A stretch of 38,884 nt of DNA, taken from Paracoccaceae bacterium (lineage in GTDB: Bacteria > Pseudomonadota > Alphaproteobacteria > Rhodobacterales > Rhodobacteraceae). Within the stretch, counting starts at the first letter, position 1. Each line of letters starts with the position of its first letter. Location of the stretch: contig JAOGIM010000017.1 of the NCBI GenBank assembly GCA_028150825.1, positions 1-38,884 on the forward strand, written 5' to 3'. The position numbers and the translations under genes are program-made. The notes beneath the pieces were generated by a model. That model did no database searches. It was not told where the DNA came from and saw only the letters and a program-made list of their open reading frames with translations. Shown piece after piece: positions 25,673 to 34,028 of the stretch.

Positions 25673-27268
25673 TTAGTTAAAATCAAAACACAGTGCTTTG
25701 ATTTGTTTGAACAAACCCGTTTCTACTAATTTTTGAAGCACATCCCTGTGAACAGGTTGATCTACGTATAACAGGGCTATGGCTTCCCCACCTGCCGATT
25801 TTCGGCCTAAGGTGAAGTTTGCAATGTTCACACCGTTTTCACCCATTGTTCGGCCCAGCGTTCCGATGATGCCTGGGACATCTTCGTTTGTGGTATAAAG
25901 CATATGTGCGCCGATTTCAGCGTCAATATTAATACCTTTGATCTGGATAAACCGTGGTTTGCCGTCACTGAAGACAGTTCCGGCAACTGAGCGCTCCCGC
26001 TCTGCTGTCACCACAGTCACTTTGACGTAGCCATCAAACGCGCCCGATTTATCCTGATTAGTGGTACTGATCTGGATTCCGCGTTCTTTTGCGATGTAGG
26101 GAGCGCTTACAAGGTTTACGTCTGGGTTAGCTCTTTGCATTATTCCTGCAATCACTGAGCAGTTCAGAGCGTCGAGGTTCATTTTAGCGACTGAACCGTC
26201 GTAAAGAATGTTTATGGCTTTGATCGGTTCATCGGTCATTTGTCCAATAAAGCTTCCCAAATAACTTGATAGCTTGAGCCATGGAGCCATCACCTTGGCC
26301 TCTTCTGCAGTCACTGAGGCCATATTCAGCGCATTTGTCACTGCTCCGGTTAAAAGATAGTCTGACATCTGTTCCGCGATCTGAAGTGCCACGTTTTCCT
26401 GAGCTTCGGTAGTTGCTGCACCTAAGTGGGGCGTGCAAACCACATTTGGCAGATTGAACAGAACGTTTTCCGTGGCTGGTTCCTCTGCAAAGACATCAAA
26501 AGCTGCGCCAGCTACGTGGCCTGATTGCAATAACTCAGCGAGTGCCGCTTCATCCACAAGCCCCCCGCGCGCGCAGTTTATAATACGCACTCCTTTCTTT
26601 GTTTTAGTGAGATTTTCTCGGCTAAGAACATTGCGGGTTTGATCTGTCAGAGGGACGTGCAAAGTGATGAAATCAGAGCGTCCTAACAAAGCGTCCAATT
26701 CTACTTTTTCAATGCCTATTTTTTTGGCTTTCTCTTCGCCCAGATATGGGTCAAAAGCGATGACTTTCATTTTTAACCCACGGGCGCGTTCACATACTAT
26801 CCCGCCGATATTGCCTGCACCTATTACGCCAAGAGTTTTCCCGGTCAACTCAACGCCCATAAATTTGGATTTTTCCCATTTACCAGCGTGGGTTGAGGCA
26901 CTTGCCTGAGGGATTTGTCTGGAAACTGCAAACATCATCGCGATGGCGTGCTCTGCCGTAGTGATCATATTGCCAAAGGGCGTATTCATTACGATCACGC
27001 CCTTTTTGCTGGCTGCATTGCTATCAATATTATCCACACCGATTCCAGCGCGTCCGACAACTTTTAGGTTATCAGCAGCCTCTAAGATTTTTTTGGTTAC
27101 TTTGGTTACCGAGCGAACCGCAAGTCCGTCGTACTGGCCGATCACCTCGCGCAGACGATTTTTATCTTTGCCCAGATCAGGCTCAAAATCTACTTCAATT
27201 CCACGATCCCGAAAAATTTGAACGGCAGTCGAGGATAGTTTGTCAGAGACAAGTACTTTGGGGGCCAT
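25673..27268 (-). CDS. serA: D-3-phosphoglycerate dehydrogenase
   Basis: Oxidises 3-phosphoglycerate to 3-phosphohydroxypyruvate with NAD, the first step of serine synthesis. The 531-residue long form has an N-terminal substrate domain (LAVRSVTKVTKKIL) and an NAD-binding domain (LGVIGAGNIGGIVCERARG near residue 145). The catalytic Arg lies in NCARGGLVDEAAL and the His in TPHLGAATTEAQ. An intervening ASB-type domain follows, then a C-terminal ACT domain (MLYTTNEDVPGIIGTLGRTM), which in relatives allows serine feedback. It lies 32 bases downstream of serC on the same strand, so both share the serC leader and promoter. Confidence 0.95.
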   Translation of the reverse strand: MAPKVLVSDKLSSTAVQIFRDRGIEVDFEPDLGKDKNRLREVIGQYDGLAVRSVTKVTKKILEAADNLKVVGRAGIGVDNIDSNAASKKGVIVMNTPFGNMITTAEHAIAMMFAVSRQIPQASASTHAGKWEKSKFMGVELTGKTLGVIGAGNIGGIVCERARGLKMKVIAFDPYLGEEKAKKIGIEKVELDALLGRSDFITLHVPLTDQTRNVLSRENLTKTKKGVRIINCARGGLVDEAALAELLQSGHVAGAAFDVFAEEPATENVLFNLPNVVCTPHLGAATTEAQENVALQIAEQMSDYLLTGAVTNALNMASVTAEEAKVMAPWLKLSSYLGSFIGQMTDEPIKAINILYDGSVAKMNLDALNCSVIAGIMQRANPDVNLVSAPYIAKERGIQISTTNQDKSGAFDGYVKVTVVTAERERSVAGTVFSDGKPRFIQIKGINIDAEIGAHMLYTTNEDVPGIIGTLGRTMGENGVNIANFTLGRKSAGGEAIALLYVDQPVHRDVLQKLVETGLFKQIKALCFDFN

Positions 27269-27300
27269 TAAGAAGCTCCTTTAAAACTGAATTGTTAAGA

Positions 27301-28455
27301 TTAGGCAGCTTGTGACTGTTGGGTGATTTCTGTTTCGAAGGCCCATTCCAGCCAAGGCAACATAGCCTTGATATCAGATGTCTGAACCGTGCCACCGCAC
27401 CAGATACGCAAACCAGAGGGGGCATCGCGATGGGCCCCGATGTCGAGCGCAATATTTTCAGCTTCGAGCCGTTTTGCGATCCCTTTGGCAAACTTTGTAT
27501 CATCAGAAATTCTTTTGTCAGCAAATTTTAAACACACTGAGGTATTGGAACGAAGTTCAGGATCCCGTGCTAGAAAATCTATCCAACTGTGCTTTGTGAC
27601 AAAGTCAGTGATCGCTGCGGTGTTGGTATCGGCGCGTTTGATAAGCCCGTCAAGGCCACCCACAGAGCGGGCCCACACTAACGCAACAAGATAGTCTTCG
27701 ACTGCGAGCATCGAAGGAGTATTAATAGTTGCCCCTTCGAAAATGTCTTCAATAAGCTTTCCACCTTTGGTCAGGCGAAAAATTTTTGGTAGCGGCCAAG
27801 AAGGCGTGTGGCTTTCCAGCCGCACCACAGCCCGAGGGCTCAAGATCAACATGCCGTGAGCGGCTTCACCTCCGAGCACTTTCTGCCAGCTAAATGTTGT
27901 GACATCCAGTTTGTCCCAAGGTAAGTCCATGGCAAAAGCGGCCGATGTAGCATCGCAAATGGTCAGGCCTGTGCGATCCTCTGGTATTGCATCTCCATTT
28001 GGCATACGCACGCCGGATGTGGTCCCGTTCCAAGTGAAAACGACGTCAGTATGATAGTCAATATCGTACATATCAACTATCTCGCCATACTCAGCAGTGC
28101 GTACATCAGAGTCGATTTTGAGTTGCTTGACCACATCCGTGATCCATCCCGCCCCGAAGCTCTCCCATGCAACCATGGTTACCTTGCGTGCGCCCAAGAG
28201 AGACCACATCGCCATTTCTATGGCACCTGTGTCCGAGGCTGGGACAATTGCTATCCTGTAGTCATGTGGGATCTTTAAAATCTCACGCGTGCCCTCTATC
28301 GCGGCTTTAAGTTTGGCTCTTCCAATTGTTGCGCGATGTGAACGACCCAAGGGCGCGTCTCTTAAGAGCACAAGGTCAAAGGAGGGGTTTTTGGCGCAAG
28401 GGCCAGAAGAGAAACGTGGATTATCCGGCCGCAATGCCGGTTTTGTAATTGTCAT
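27301..28455 (-). CDS. serC: Phosphoserine aminotransferase
   Basis: PLP enzyme converting 3-phosphohydroxypyruvate and glutamate to phosphoserine and 2-oxoglutarate. From the ATG at 28455 ([20 protein letters not shown]) it is 384 residues, the alphaproteobacterial form. Features are [49 protein letters not shown] and [13 protein letters not shown], which contains the PLP lysine. GAGGAT precedes the ATG at good spacing. A longer frame to 28539 would run through the structured leader and is rejected. It is followed by serA, and serB diverges upstream. Confidence 0.94.
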   Translation of the reverse strand: MTITKPALRPDNPRFSSGPCAKNPSFDLVLLRDAPLGRSHRATIGRAKLKAAIEGTREILKIPHDYRIAIVPASDTGAIEMAMWSLLGARKVTMVAWESFGAGWITDVVKQLKIDSDVRTAEYGEIVDMYDIDYHTDVVFTWNGTTSGVRMPNGDAIPEDRTGLTICDATSAAFAMDLPWDKLDVTTFSWQKVLGGEAAHGMLILSPRAVVRLESHTPSWPLPKIFRLTKGGKLIEDIFEGATINTPSMLAVEDYLVALVWARSVGGLDGLIKRADTNTAAITDFVTKHSWIDFLARDPELRSNTSVCLKFADKRISDDTKFAKGIAKRLEAENIALDIGAHRDAPSGLRIWCGGTVQTSDIKAMLPWLEWAFETEITQQSQAA

Positions 28456-28535
28456 AATTATTATCCTCACAGATATGTGCCTCTCGTTGGGGAGAGGTGT
28501 CCCAGCTACGACCTTACAGGTTATCTCTAAGGGCC
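28456..28535 (-). promoter_or_regulatory. Putative serC leader RNA (two hairpins before serC)
   Basis: Immediately upstream of serC on the minus strand are two short stem-loops. The first is CCTTA/TAAGG at 28532-28512 with an 11-base loop. The second is CCTCTC/GAGAGG at 28497-28480 with a 6-base loop. The ribosome-binding GAGGAT and the start codon follow. A conserved alphaproteobacterial cis-regulatory element, the serC motif, is known in this position before serC-serA operons. Location, size and small-hairpin architecture fit it, but I have not aligned it to the published consensus. If real, it would sit in the 5' leader and control serC and serA together. Confidence 0.5.
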
Positions 28536-28539
28536 TCAA

Positions 28540-28921
28540 GTGGGTGACTGGCTTTTTTGAAGAGCGTCTAAAGAATTAATATTGCCAATTAAGCCTATCG
28601 AAAATTTTACATAGTGAGGAATTTGTCTCTTTTAAAAAAACTGAGCTCCTACTCAGTGTTATAAATCGATGGTAGTCCCAAAATGAGGGTCTGGAATATC
28701 ATTCTTTCGCGCGTTTTGGCTTTTAGCCTTTCATGGGCCTATAATCAGCTCAGATTCTAGGTAATCCCGTAAGTAAATAGCCTCGTGACATTCCCGTTAT
28801 ATTGCGGCAAGTAGTATATCCCATTGTGAAATTAAAAATAGCAATATTCCCTTGGGTAAGAAATTGATTATGATCATGAAGACTGTTGGCTAAATGCGGG
28901 TCCAGTTGCTAAAGGAAACCT
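28540..28921. other. Divergent intergenic region serC / serB
   Basis: These 382 bases separate the serC leader from the serB start and must hold both promoters. I see no gene. The sequence is AT-rich, has no convincing pair of -35/-10 boxes on either strand, and no tRNA-like fold. AAAGGAAACC just before the serB ATG is its ribosome-binding site. Short protein-like fragments around 28700-28760 are too brief to assign. Confidence 0.5.
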
Positions 28922-29797
28922 ATGTTTGTTGCTTCTTTGATTGCGCCACCGGGAATGCTTGATGCAAGTCTCGTAGACAGCCTTCGCAACGCTTGGGGAG
29001 GTGGGGTTGTTGACTGGCTTGGTATAGATGAAGCGGCAGAATTTACGCTTGATCTGATACCGTACAATCGTTGGAAAGTATGGCAAGATCTGCAGGCACT
29101 GCAGGTGGATTTGATTGTTCAGCCAAGTCAAAACCGTCGCAAGAAAATGTTGCTTGCCGATATGGATAGTACAATGATTCAGCAAGAGTGTATTGACGAA
29201 TTGGCGGATGAAGCTGGCATCGGAGAGCATGTAAAAGCGATCACAGTGCGGGCTATGAATGGAGAGCTTGATTTTGAAGATGCCCTGTCAGAGCGTGTTT
29301 ATGGGCTCAAAGGGCAATCATCAAGTATTATTGAACGTGTCTTAGGCAAGCGAATAACATTTATGCCTGGGGCTGCAGTGCTGCTTGCAACGATGAAGGC
29401 AAACGGAGGATATGCTGCTTTGGTTTCTGGTGGATTTACCGCTTTCACCACAAAAGTGGCAGATAGTCTTGGCTTTGATGAACATCACGCTAACACATTA
29501 TTAATAGAAGATGGCCACTTAACTGGAAAAGTGGGATGTCCTATTTTAGGTCGTCAGGCAAAAGTTGATGCTTTAGAAACAATCACTTCACGCCTTGAAA
29601 TCGAAGTCTCTGATGTCATTGCTGTTGGTGATGGAGCAAATGACCTAGGAATGTTAGGCTGTGCTGGGACGGGTGTCGCACTACATGCTAAACCAAGCGT
29701 TGCAGCTGAATGTGATGTTCGCGTTAATTTTGGAGACCTGACGGCTCTTTTATTTTTGCAGGGATATGGCAGCCATCAATTCGTTGAGCCTTATTAA
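28922..29797 (+). CDS. serB: Phosphoserine phosphatase
   Basis: HAD-superfamily enzyme hydrolysing phosphoserine to serine, the last step of the phosphorylated pathway. The 291-residue protein has an N-terminal ACT-like region of about 75 residues. The catalytic HAD motif I is ADMDSTMIQQECIDELAD with nucleophile Asp80 and general acid Asp82. Motif II is LVSGGFTAFTTKVADSLG. The motif III lysine lies in GRQAKVDALE, and motif IV is AVGDGANDLGMLG. serA and serC lie just across the intergenic region, so all three serine enzymes are encoded within about 4 kb. Confidence 0.94.
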   Translation: MFVASLIAPPGMLDASLVDSLRNAWGGGVVDWLGIDEAAEFTLDLIPYNRWKVWQDLQALQVDLIVQPSQNRRKKMLLADMDSTMIQQECIDELADEAGIGEHVKAITVRAMNGELDFEDALSERVYGLKGQSSSIIERVLGKRITFMPGAAVLLATMKANGGYAALVSGGFTAFTTKVADSLGFDEHHANTLLIEDGHLTGKVGCPILGRQAKVDALETITSRLEIEVSDVIAVGDGANDLGMLGCAGTGVALHAKPSVAAECDVRVNFGDLTALLFLQGYGSHQFVEPY

Positions 29798-29867
29798 AAA
29801 GTAATGGCCCTCTTTAACTTTGGTCTATTTGCACCATTTATTGCTATGCGGAGTGAAGGAGAAAATT

Positions 29868-30317
29868 ATGGCTAAATATCACCGAAACGCAGATGTCATC
29901 TCTTCGCTGAGTGAAGAGGAGTATTGGGTAACTCAGCAAAGTGGGACCGAGCGCCCTGGCACGGGTAAGCTTTTGTCCAATAAAGAGCCTGGAATTTATA
30001 TAGATATTGTGTCGGGTGAGCCTTTGTTTGCCTCCTCTGACAAGTATGAGAGCGGCTGCGGCTGGCCAAGCTTTACCAAGCCAATTGAAACAAAAAATAT
30101 CACTGAAATAAAGGACAATACCCTTGGAATGATGCGCATCGAAGTGCGTAGTCATCACGGGGACAGTCATTTAGGTCATGTATTTACAGACGGTCCGGCT
30201 GATAGGGGAGGTCTGAGATATTGCATCAATTCAGCGTCGCTCCGATTTGTGCATCTGGATGATATGAAGGGTGAGGGCTATGGTGAATATATTGAACAAG
30301 TGGAGATATTGGTATGA
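29868..30317 (+). CDS. msrB: Peptide-methionine (R)-S-oxide reductase MsrB
   Basis: Reduces the R epimer of methionine sulfoxide in proteins. From the ATG at 29868 ([14 protein letters not shown]), with AAGGAG upstream, it is 149 residues. Family landmarks are [29 protein letters not shown] and [14 protein letters not shown], whose Cys is the catalytic selenocysteine/cysteine position. The Cys in SGCGWPSF is a probable resolving residue. The two CxxC pairs that bind zinc in many MsrBs are absent, so this is the zinc-free type. The stop overlaps the msrA start as ATGA, so the two repair enzymes are coupled. Confidence 0.93.
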   Translation: MAKYHRNADVISSLSEEEYWVTQQSGTERPGTGKLLSNKEPGIYIDIVSGEPLFASSDKYESGCGWPSFTKPIETKNITEIKDNTLGMMRIEVRSHHGDSHLGHVFTDGPADRGGLRYCINSASLRFVHLDDMKGEGYGEYIEQVEILV

Positions 30318-30811
30318 ATGAACGGGCTGTTTTGGCAGGTGGCTGCTTTTGGGGTATGGAGGATCTTATCCGTAAGATGCCCGGTGTAATTTCAACGCGG
30401 GTTGGTTATACCGGTGGCGACGTTCCTGATGCGACTTACCGGAACCATGGAACGCATGCTGAAGGCATTGAGGTTATTTTTAATCCGGCAAAAATGAGCT
30501 TTCGCAGATTGCTGGAGTTTTTCTTTCAAATTCATGATCCAACCACTCTGAATCGCCAAGGCAATGATCGCGGTTTATCTTACAGATCTGCGATTTATTA
30601 TGTTGATGAGTCCCAAAAGGCAGAGGCTCAGCGCACCATAAACGACGTGAATTCCAGCGGAATGTGGCCCGATACGGTGGTCACCGAAGTCGCAGAGGTG
30701 AGCGATTTTTGGGAAGCAGAACCAGAGCATCAAAACTATATTGAGCGAATTCCTCACGGCTATACCTGCCACTTTATCCGGCCGGATTGGGTCTTGCCTT
30801 CATCTGCATAA
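30314..30811 (+). CDS. msrA: Peptide-methionine (S)-S-oxide reductase MsrA
   Basis: Reduces the S epimer of methionine sulfoxide, complementing MsrB. The 165 residues begin with the catalytic motif [18 protein letters not shown] (Cys11). [22 protein letters not shown] and [21 protein letters not shown] are strong MsrA signatures. A second cysteine in [12 protein letters not shown] could act as resolving residue. The start overlaps msrB by 4 bases. The downstream transporter gene starts 46 bases after its stop and could be co-transcribed. Confidence 0.94.
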   Translation: MNERAVLAGGCFWGMEDLIRKMPGVISTRVGYTGGDVPDATYRNHGTHAEGIEVIFNPAKMSFRRLLEFFFQIHDPTTLNRQGNDRGLSYRSAIYYVDESQKAEAQRTINDVNSSGMWPDTVVTEVAEVSDFWEAEPEHQNYIERIPHGYTCHFIRPDWVLPSSA

Positions 30812-30857
30812 GGGCGCAAGGAATCCCAACCGTGCGATCGCGGTCCGGGATCACCTA

Positions 30858-31781
30858 ATGGAACCAACACGAGGCATTCTATTCAGATTTTGTGCTGTCA
30901 TTTGCTTTGTCGTGATGTTTGCAATGATCAAAGCAACATCGGATAGCGTGCCGGCGGGTCAAGCCGTATTTTATAGGTCTGCATTTGCATTGCCTATGAT
31001 CATTGGCTGGATGGTGATACGGTCTGAGCTTAGTATCGGGCTGCAGGTGAAATCCCGCTCTGGCCATTGCTGGCGCAGTATTTTTGGTACTGGTGCTCTA
31101 AGTTTGAATTTTGCTGCGCTTGGGTATCTACCGCTGCCAGAAGTGACTGCGATCGGTTATGCCGCCCCGTTACTTACTGTGGTGTTTGCAGCCTTTATAC
31201 TCGGGGAGAGGTTACGTATTTTCCGGATCTCTGCCGTTGTGCTAGGCCTGTTAGGGGTTCTGGTCATTGTAGAGCCGCGGCTCACGGTCTTTAACGATGT
31301 TTCGGCCGACAAAAGAGCCGCCATAGGATCCTGCCTAGTTTTGTCTGCCGCTGTCTTTAATGCATTTGCCCAGATTCAAATTCGACGCCTTGTCCAAAAT
31401 GAACACCCTGCAGCAATTGCGTTTTACTTTGCTTTAACGTCGACATGTCTGTCGCTGCTCACGCTGCCGTTTGGTTGGGTGAGCTTAAATTCATTACAAG
31501 TCTTTTTGTTGATAGCTTCCGGGGTGATGGGAGGTCTTGGACAGATATGCCTAACACTTTCTTACTATTATGCGCCAGCTTCTGTGGTTGCGCCGTTCGA
31601 ATACGCCTCGATTATCTTGGCACTTCTAATCGGCTATTTTATATTTTCTGAAGTCGTTAGCAGCCAAATGCTCATCGGTGTAAGTATTGTGATTTGTACC
31701 GGTGTCATCATCATCTGGCGTGAAGCCCAGCTAGGTATTGAGCGATCCAAAGCAAATGCGCTCAAACCTTCGCTGCATTAG
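30858..31781 (+). CDS. DMT-superfamily transporter (EamA domains)
   Basis: Inner-membrane carrier with ten predicted hydrophobic helices in two EamA halves, 307 residues from the ATG at 30858 (MEPTRGILFRF). Landmarks include AGQAVFYRSAFALPMIIGW in the first half and ALGYLPLPEVTAIGYAAPLLT (adjacent residues split between helices), then PASVVAPFEYASIILALLIG in the second half. Family members export or import amino acids, nucleosides or other metabolites, and the substrate here cannot be inferred. A longer frame starting within msrA at 30741 is rejected because the extra residues are not membrane-like. It ends four bases inside the C-terminus of the dead oxidoreductase on the opposite strand. 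Confidence 0.85.
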   Translation: MEPTRGILFRFCAVICFVVMFAMIKATSDSVPAGQAVFYRSAFALPMIIGWMVIRSELSIGLQVKSRSGHCWRSIFGTGALSLNFAALGYLPLPEVTAIGYAAPLLTVVFAAFILGERLRIFRISAVVLGLLGVLVIVEPRLTVFNDVSADKRAAIGSCLVLSAAVFNAFAQIQIRRLVQNEHPAAIAFYFALTSTCLSLLTLPFGWVSLNSLQVFLLIASGVMGGLGQICLTLSYYYAPASVVAPFEYASIILALLIGYFIFSEVVSSQMLIGVSIVICTGVIIIWREAQLGIERSKANALKPSLH

Positions 31782-32984
31782 CGATCCTGCCAAGCCTTCC
31801 ACTGATATATTGGGCGCAAAATTTGTCGGCGATAACGCCCGAAAGGAAATCTTTGGGGAACCTGATGCATAGCTGAAGAACATGGGCCTGACGGTGTCTG
31901 CCCCATCGCTAAATCGCTCAGCAAAGCAACAGAATAAGTGCCCATAGCAATGCCATTTCCATGCCGCAAACACTTTGTTGAAATTGCGCCTGATCAGCTG
32001 TTCGATATAGCGGTTCTCTTTGCGTGTGGAGAATAATCCACCGCGCATTCCGAATAAGAAGCGGTTATTGGTTAGAAGACGAAAATAATGCAAAAGCTGG
32101 CGCGTATCAAATTTCATTTGATCACTAGCCCAGCCTTGATTTATCAGGTCTTGATCGCTTAAGCGTCGCGTTACGTTAATCGAGGACTGCACGGGCATAA
32201 AGCGCGCGTATCCAGCTTGGAATATCTTCGCTGGAATAGTCATTTGTTGCCAGGATAATGCGGTCTGCGGTAATCTCTGCATTTTGTGTGCGCAGGTTAA
32301 ACCCTCTGTTGAACTTTGAAATTTTCTCAACTGCAGTATTTCCATAGACTTTCGTCCCGCCGCTGATGGCATTTCTTGAAAGCCCTGCTGCATATTTATG
32401 AGGGTTCAGACTAAATCTGATAGGGATTGTCAGACCTCTGTGAAACCGTCGACCAAGCCCAAGTTGGATTAATTCTTCTTTCGGGTGATAGGTGGCAGAC
32501 ACGCCGTAGTTCTCTTTGATACTTGCTATTTCTTTCTTTAGCCGCGAGGCGTTCTTGGCTCGGTGTGTGAGTTGAGTTTCTCCGTTGGAATGTGTGTCCG
32601 CGTCGATGTCTAAATCGTTGATTAGCCTAAACACTAGATTGACAGCAGCGCGTTCGCTTTGTCAGTAAATCAGCCGTTCTTGTTTACCGCTGTAGTGGTC
32701 AAGCTGGCGATCTGTGATTTGCCCACCGCTCAGGCAGCAAAATCCGCCATTGCGCCAGTTGCGCTAAACAAAGGCTGTTGTGTGTCCAAAAGCACTGCTT
32801 AAATACCTTTTTGTGCCAGATGGTAAGCTGCTGATATCTCGGTAAAGCCAGCGCCAAAAATAGCAACGTAACAGCGTATATTCTGGCTTAATGGTGCAAA
32901 TTGAGTTTGTGGGCCACTGGCCTGCCAAAAACATGCTCTGATAAGACCAGTTCCATAAGCTCGCCGTTCGTAAACACATTTCAT
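31778..32984 (-). pseudogene. FAD-dependent amine oxidoreductase (DadA/PuuB type), inactivated
   Basis: The minus strand from an ATG at 32984 carries the whole order of a glycine/D-amino-acid or gamma-glutamylputrescine-type oxidase, in broken frames. It has an N-terminal YxxxxYGTGLIRACFW-like start, then VAIFGAGFTEISAAYHLAQK (Rossmann FAD site). After a frame change comes RNGGFCCLSGGQITDRQLD. After a TGA comes LDIDADTHSNGETQLTHR, then AEITADRIILATND and NNRFLFGMRGGLFST. The C-terminal piece is HGNGIAMGTYSVALLSDLAM. Around 31969 the join AAWK to HGNG lacks roughly 40 codons found in relatives, so a deletion has also occurred. It sits next to the GntR regulator, aminotransferase and Pot genes, where such oxidases act in polyamine catabolism. 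Confidence 0.8.
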
Positions 32985-33130
32985 GAACCTATTCTTTCTG
33001 CCACTTGCTCCTCCTGCCTTGTCTTTTTCGAGGTGCTCCTAGAGATCAAAGAGACTGAAACCACGCCTGCCGTAACAATCCCACATATTTGCTCTCCCTA
33101 GCTAATAGATCACCTTAGTTCAGATATTAA

Positions 33131-33140
33131 TTTGATCAAA
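33131..33140. promoter_or_regulatory. Candidate operator TTTGATCAAA upstream of the GntR gene
   Basis: A perfect 10-base palindrome 131-140 bases before the GntR start. Half-sites TTTGATC or GATCAAA recur at 33044-33050, toward the dead oxidoreductase, and at 33961-33967 and 33996-34002, before the aminotransferase. A looser TTTGATGAATCAA lies near 33200. Repeated occurrence in all three local upstream regions suggests a binding site for the neighbouring regulator. This is inference from pattern only, and GATC-containing 7-mers are not rare. Confidence 0.35.
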
Positions 33141-33270
33141 CATTACCTAAGCAATCATATACCAGCGTTTCCAAGGCATTGTTGGTCTCACAAGAGAAGT
33201 TTGATGAATCAAGGCTTTAAGAATGCTTAAATTTCTACTATGAGATACGGTGCATCAAACAGGCTGTAGA

Positions 33271-33930
33271 ATGAAAAACGAGAGTAGTCATCTGAAAGTT
33301 CCAGCGCATGAACTTGTTTATCAAAATTTGCGTGAGCAGATTTTGTTTGGTGAAATTGCGCCAGGGCAGGCAGTCACGATCAAGGGGTTAACAAAAGAAC
33401 TGCATGCTGGGATGACGCCAGTCCGTGAGGCCATACGTCGTTTGAGCGCAGCGGGTGCACTGACATTTCAAGGCAATCGTCGGGTGATCGTTCCCGTGCT
33501 GTCAGAAGAAAATTTGACTGAATTGAACTTTTTAAGGGAAAAACTTGAACCTAAATTGATTATGTTAGCGACCAAACGCGCAACACCAGCGGATATTGAG
33601 GGTTTGAGGGAAATAGATCTTGAACTGGATAGGGCCATTACGAGTGGTGATATCAATGCCTATCTTCGCCAGAACTACCAGTTCCACAAAACTCTGTACA
33701 AGCTCGCGGATGCGCCTATTTTAGAACAGATTGCCGATATTCTTTGGCTGCTTTACGGCCCGTCTTTGCGTGTTGTTTGTGGTAGAATTGGAACTTTGAA
33801 CCTGACTGATCAGCATAAAGAGACACTAAACGCTATGTCCGAAGGCGACGGCCAGAGAGCAGCGGATGCAATCAGAGCTGATGTCACACAGGGAATTGAT
33901 CAGATAAGGCACTCGATGCTTAATTCCTGA
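33271..33930 (+). CDS. GntR-family transcriptional regulator (FadR/FCD subfamily)
   Basis: Cytosolic DNA-binding regulator of 219 residues from the ATG at 33271 (MKNESSHLKVPAHE); a GTG at 33250 would add seven residues. The winged-helix domain spans about residues 10-75, with LREQILFGEIAPGQAVTIKG and the recognition-helix part MTPVREAIRRLSAAGALTFQ. The all-helical FCD ligand domain follows, with metal-site-type residues in RQNYQFHKTLYKLAD and DQHKETLNAMSEGD. It lies between a dead amine oxidoreductase and an aminotransferase, upstream of a polyamine-type ABC transporter. Those are its likely targets, probably with an amine or a breakdown product as ligand. Confidence 0.88.
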   Translation: MKNESSHLKVPAHELVYQNLREQILFGEIAPGQAVTIKGLTKELHAGMTPVREAIRRLSAAGALTFQGNRRVIVPVLSEENLTELNFLREKLEPKLIMLATKRATPADIEGLREIDLELDRAITSGDINAYLRQNYQFHKTLYKLADAPILEQIADILWLLYGPSLRVVCGRIGTLNLTDQHKETLNAMSEGDGQRAADAIRADVTQGIDQIRHSMLNS

Positions 33931-33946
33931 GGCACCTGAGATTAGA

Positions 33947-33974
33947 TTGACAAAAATAAATTTGATCATATTCT
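33947..33974 (+). promoter_or_regulatory. Likely sigma-70 promoter for the aminotransferase gene
   Basis: A perfect -35 box TTGACA (33947-33952) is followed after 16 bases by TATTCT (33969-33974), four of six matches to the -10 consensus. It lies 55 bases before the aminotransferase ATG. The spacer contains TTTGATCA (33961-33968), the candidate operator half-site, so a bound regulator would block polymerase here. Confidence 0.5.
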
Positions 33975-34028
33975 AGTTTAAATTTATTTCTGGTGGATCA
34001 AAGACAGGCATTACGTAAAGGTGCAATT

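Noticed and set aside
28456-28539. N-terminal extension of SerC
   Set aside because: It would translate through the two leader hairpins; the ATG at 28455 has a good ribosome-binding site and begins at the family's normal N-terminus.
30741-30857. Upstream extension of the DMT transporter inside msrA
   Set aside because: The extra 39 residues overlap msrA in another frame, are not membrane-like and have no family counterpart.
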